This document shows, piece after piece, positions 13,171-16,125 of a stretch of 16,125 nucleotides of DNA. Both the position numbers and the translations under genes were made by a program. The notes under the pieces were generated by a model. That model was given only the letters and a program-made list of their open reading frames with translations. It was not told where the DNA came from and did no database searches. Every line of letters begins with the position of its first letter. Positions within the stretch are counted from its first letter, which is position 1. The DNA lies in contig JBFHWF010000057.1 of the NCBI GenBank assembly GCA_041589175.1, positions 1 to 16,125 on the forward strand, written 5' to 3'. The stretch comes from SZUA-229 sp041589175. GTDB lineage: Bacteria > Pseudomonadota > Gammaproteobacteria > SZUA-229.

Positions 13171-16125
13171 CTATCGACTGAGTAGTTTGGCCAGCCCATC
13201 ATACTCTTCATCAACTTTATCGTTTATCAATCTTGCCTCTTCGAATTTATCTCGAGCCTCATCAAGCATACCTAGCTGGTAATAAGACATAGCAAGATTT
13301 ACTTTTACACCTGGATCATTTGCAGCTATCTGCTCTGCATAACTGTAGGTTTCGATGGCGCGATTATAATCACCCAGTGAAAAGTGAATATTGCCTCGAT
13401 TATTATGCACAGCACTATTATCCGGACTGATTTTCAGAATGTCTTCGAAGGTTTTATTCGCCTGAGAATACAAACCGTGTTTTGCATAAATAATAGCCAC
13501 CTGCATAAGCGCTTCAACATTGTCTTTCTGCATGGTCGCCATTGTCTGATACGGTTTCACAAGCCTGTCCAGGCTTTTCTGTAATAGCATCCTTGTTTCA
13601 CGCGACACCAGTGACTCAACCCTGGATGCCGGTGGCGCATCCAGCATATAACTTGCAGGCTTTAATGTAACTGGTGGGTACTGTTTCCAGGCTTCAGTGA
13701 GCGCGATCGACTTAAGCTCTCCAAGCCCATTATATTTATGATATTTCCTGGCGCCCTCAGCCCAGGCCTCTGAAAAGCTGGTGCCTATCATAGTAGCTTC
13801 TATCGGTATCCAGACATTGCCTCGATAACTCACCAGCAATTCATCCTGTAGACTAATTCTATCCTTCTGCGAGAAAGGCACGCCTGAATCAAACATCATC
13901 ATGAGATGACCTGGCACATCAACAATTGCTGTGGAAACCCCAAGATTCTCAAGCGAAGCACTTAGTAATACAGCAAGATCATCACAGTCACCACTTTTAA
14001 TTTTTAGCGTTTCCCTGCCGAATTGCACATAGTCTACCTGCTGTGGAGATATTTCAGAAAAGGGGTTACTAGGATCACTCACATAACGAATACCATGCGC
14101 AGTCAGAATATCGAACATAGTCATCGCTGTAACCAGGTTTTCACTTAGTGGACCGTGATTCGGTTTGTAAGCATTAATTGATGAACGCACAAAATCTCTG
14201 AGCGTATCGTCCCTCGGCGTCACAAATGAACCAACCATATTCTCATCACCCCAGATAATTGCATTTTTACCGTATATCGTCATCGGCTGAGTCAGACGAA
14301 TTTCATCGTCGCGACCACCACGCACAAACTTGAGCGCCACTTCCGCCTGTACTCCCGTGTCTTCATCAATCTCCAGTATACGATTATTAAATGCTGCTTT
14401 AAGGTCGACTTTCATAACCTCATGTGCGGCAAGCTCTGGAACCTCTATGGTAACTGGAAAATCCATATAGCCTTTTATTGAAAAATTCAGCTTAAGATTT
14501 CTATAATTTGTACCGCTTATATTCTGCAACTGCACACTACCGACAGGACTATCTGAATACTTTTTATATGCTGCAGAAAACAGCCTGTTCAGCTGCAAAT
14601 CCCTGAGTACAATTTGTGGTGTGTTCGATTTGAAATCCAGTGATCTTTTTTTCTCGGCGTAGGCTGCATCGAGCTTAGCCCTGGTATTTTCTGATGGTTT
14701 CAACGAAACCGCCTTATCGAATGATTCTATTGATTTATCAAACAACCTGCGCTTAAGATATAAATCTCCAAGCAAAAGATATGGTCGCTCTGACTTTGTA
14801 TTTAACAGGCTTGCTTTCTGCAACTGGTTCTCTGCCAGCTCATATAAATTATTTTCACTATAAAGCTCACCAAGACCTAGCTGCAATTCAAATGAGCCTT
14901 CTTCCAGCTTAAGCGCCTGTTTCATATAGTCAATGGCATTGCCAACTTTACCTTGCTGATCATTAATTAAGGACATTAACACAACAGGCCTGACCGCTGT
15001 TTCATCGAGCTTCATAGCTAACGCGGCATATCTGGCCGCATCCGAATATGAACCACTTGCATAATGTGACTCAGCTAAAGTCAGACTAATCCCAGGATCA
15101 TCACCACGTAACAATAACGCCTTGTCGAGATAGGTTATAGCGGTCTCATAGTTTGCAGCCTTATACTCGAGAAACCCTAATCGCTGCAGTGCAATAACTG
15201 AATTGATATCTGATTTTACAGCTGATTCAAGTGTGGCTTTGACCTTGTCAGGCTGCTCCATTTCTGCATAGACATCCGCCAGTGCCAACCAGGCATCCGT
15301 CATATTGGCACTTAATCGCGTGGCTCTTGCAAAAGCCAGTAAGGCTTCTGCGTGCTTGTCTTCTGCATGCTCCACAAGCCCTAGCAGATAATAGCCCTGC
15401 GCTTTGTGGGAATCGTTAGCAGACAACCTGATCGCAATATTACGCGCCGCCGCCAAATCCTGGTTCTGAATCATTGCCTGCGCAAGTGCCACTTGAATCT
15501 GTGGATTACTACCATCTAATTCATAGGCTTTCTTAAGTCGTTGCGTCGCCTCATCATATCGGCCAAGCTCCCTTAAAAGCAGCGCTGCCTGATACCAGAT
15601 ATCTGCATTATCTTCAGACATTGCTATCGCTTTATCGAATTCTGCCAGCCCCTTATCAACAATCCCCAGCTTCACATAGGCTTTGGCCATCAGGAAATGC
15701 AGCTGAATATCATCAGGACTATGCGCAATTGCCTCTTCAAGACAATTAATTGCACCTATGCCATCATTCATTTTCAGGCTCAATTCACCACAGAATTTAT
15801 ACGTTTCCTTCTGTACAGACCCTGACGACATTAACTTATCTACAATTACACGCGCCGCTAGCAAATCTCCGGCCTGCATCAACGATCTTATCTGCAGATT
15901 TAATGCTTCATTATAATAATCAGCATGACCCTGCATTTGCCTGAAGGCCTCATTTGCCATTTCAGGCTCATCGAGTTCGAGCAGGCTCAGGCCATAAAAT
16001 TTTAAAGTCTCAGGCTGATTATAATTATGCTCAAGTGCAGCTTTGAAAATTGAGGCTGCGGACGTATAGTCCCCTTTTTTATAATGTGTATACCCTCTAA
16101 AAAAGACATCTTCAACATAACGCGA
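13171..16125 (-). CDS. Large TPR protein with transglutaminase-like domain (5' end outside window)
   Basis: At least 984 residues; the frame stays open to the right edge (visible start reads FFRGYTHYKKGDYTSAASIF). Order: some twelve or more tetratricopeptide repeats (from 16125 to about 14640); a beta-rich segment of possible immunoglobulin-like type (about 14640-14270, with ISGTNYRNLKLNFSIKGY); a transglutaminase-like domain (about 14220-13750) with Cys in SGDCDDLAVLLSASL (codon 13984-13986) and His in VPGHLMMMFD (13906-13908), then VWIPIEATMIG with Glu where an Asp usually completes the triad; finally a short set of C-terminal TPRs (13530-13180). TPRs are protein-binding scaffolds, and TGase-like folds act as cysteine proteases or transferases, or serve only for binding. 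Signal peptide not visible. Function unknown; likely envelope protein given the secreted neighbour in the same operon. Confidence 0.85.
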   Translation of the reverse strand, partial: SRYVEDVFFRGYTHYKKGDYTSAASIFKAALEHNYNQPETLKFYGLSLLELDEPEMANEAFRQMQGHADYYNEALNLQIRSLMQAGDLLAARVIVDKLMSSGSVQKETYKFCGELSLKMNDGIGAINCLEEAIAHSPDDIQLHFLMAKAYVKLGIVDKGLAEFDKAIAMSEDNADIWYQAALLLRELGRYDEATQRLKKAYELDGSNPQIQVALAQAMIQNQDLAAARNIAIRLSANDSHKAQGYYLLGLVEHAEDKHAEALLAFARATRLSANMTDAWLALADVYAEMEQPDKVKATLESAVKSDINSVIALQRLGFLEYKAANYETAITYLDKALLLRGDDPGISLTLAESHYASGSYSDAARYAALAMKLDETAVRPVVLMSLINDQQGKVGNAIDYMKQALKLEEGSFELQLGLGELYSENNLYELAENQLQKASLLNTKSERPYLLLGDLYLKRRLFDKSIESFDKAVSLKPSENTRAKLDAAYAEKKRSLDFKSNTPQIVLRDLQLNRLFSAAYKKYSDSPVGSVQLQNISGTNYRNLKLNFSIKGYMDFPVTIEVPELAAHEVMKVDLKAAFNNRILEIDEDTGVQAEVALKFVRGGRDDEIRLTQPMTIYGKNAIIWGDENMVGSFVTPRDDTLRDFVRSSINAYKPNHGPLSENLVTAMTMFDILTAHGIRYVSDPSNPFSEISPQQVDYVQFGRETLKIKSGDCDDLAVLLSASLENLGVSTAIVDVPGHLMMMFDSGVPFSQKDRISLQDELLVSYRGNVWIPIEATMIGTSFSEAWAEGARKYHKYNGLGELKSIALTEAWKQYPPVTLKPASYMLDAPPASRVESLVSRETRMLLQKSLDRLVKPYQTMATMQKDNVEALMQVAIIYAKHGLYSQANKTFEDILKISPDNSAVHNNRGNIHFSLGDYNRAIETYSYAEQIAANDPGVKVNLAMSYYQLGMLDEARDKFEEARLINDKVDEEYDGLAKLLSR

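Noticed and set aside
1..16125. GlyGly-CTERM substrates, CRISPR arrays, tRNAs, insertion sequences
   Set aside because: Looked for because of the rhombosortase and the general brief; no protein here ends in Gly-Gly, a membrane helix and basic residues, and no array, cloverleaf or transposase was seen.

Overview
The window reads as chromosomal DNA of a gammaproteobacterium. Supporting this are a type II secretion (gsp) operon in the usual order, a class I (enterobacterial-type) glutamate-cysteine ligase with a TTG start, a 68-residue CspA-type cold-shock protein and a DUF2244 membrane protein. No rRNA, tRNA, CRISPR array or insertion sequence was seen, and the genus cannot be fixed from the sequence.

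Positions 1-7385, almost all + strand: the 3' part of gspF, then gspG-H-I-J-K-L-M-N, most of them overlapping or a few bases apart, followed by a small cysteine-cluster (YkgJ-type) gene 3 bases after gspN. GspG, H, I and J carry the G|FTLIE prepilin peptidase site and GspK the atypical G|VALIT form. Together they make the inner-membrane platform (F, L, M), the pseudopilus (G-K) and the accessory GspN. The main surprise is on the opposite strand between gspF and gspG: a rhomboid-family protease best read as a rhombosortase, the family that trims GlyGly-CTERM proteins, which are typically T2SS cargo. It splits the operon, and gspG has an apparent extended -10 promoter of its own.

Positions 7386-9776: an AT-rich leader region, a cold-shock gene ending in a perfect 14-bp hairpin, then a minus-strand pair with a 4-base overlap (phzF-like epimerase/isomerase followed by an RluA-type pseudouridine synthase).

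Positions 9777-12027: a DUF2244 membrane protein converging on gshA. The 167-base region beyond gshA is rich in signals. It has a sigma-54-like -24/-12 element pointing at gshA, and an FNR/ANR-type box 41 bases or so upstream of a predicted start of the divergent orphan gene.

Positions 12028-16125: the orphan 107-residue protein, a 56-residue protein made of repeated Arg-Arg pairs, a small secreted TPR-like protein, and a very large TPR plus transglutaminase-like protein that runs off the right edge. The last two form a minus-strand operon.
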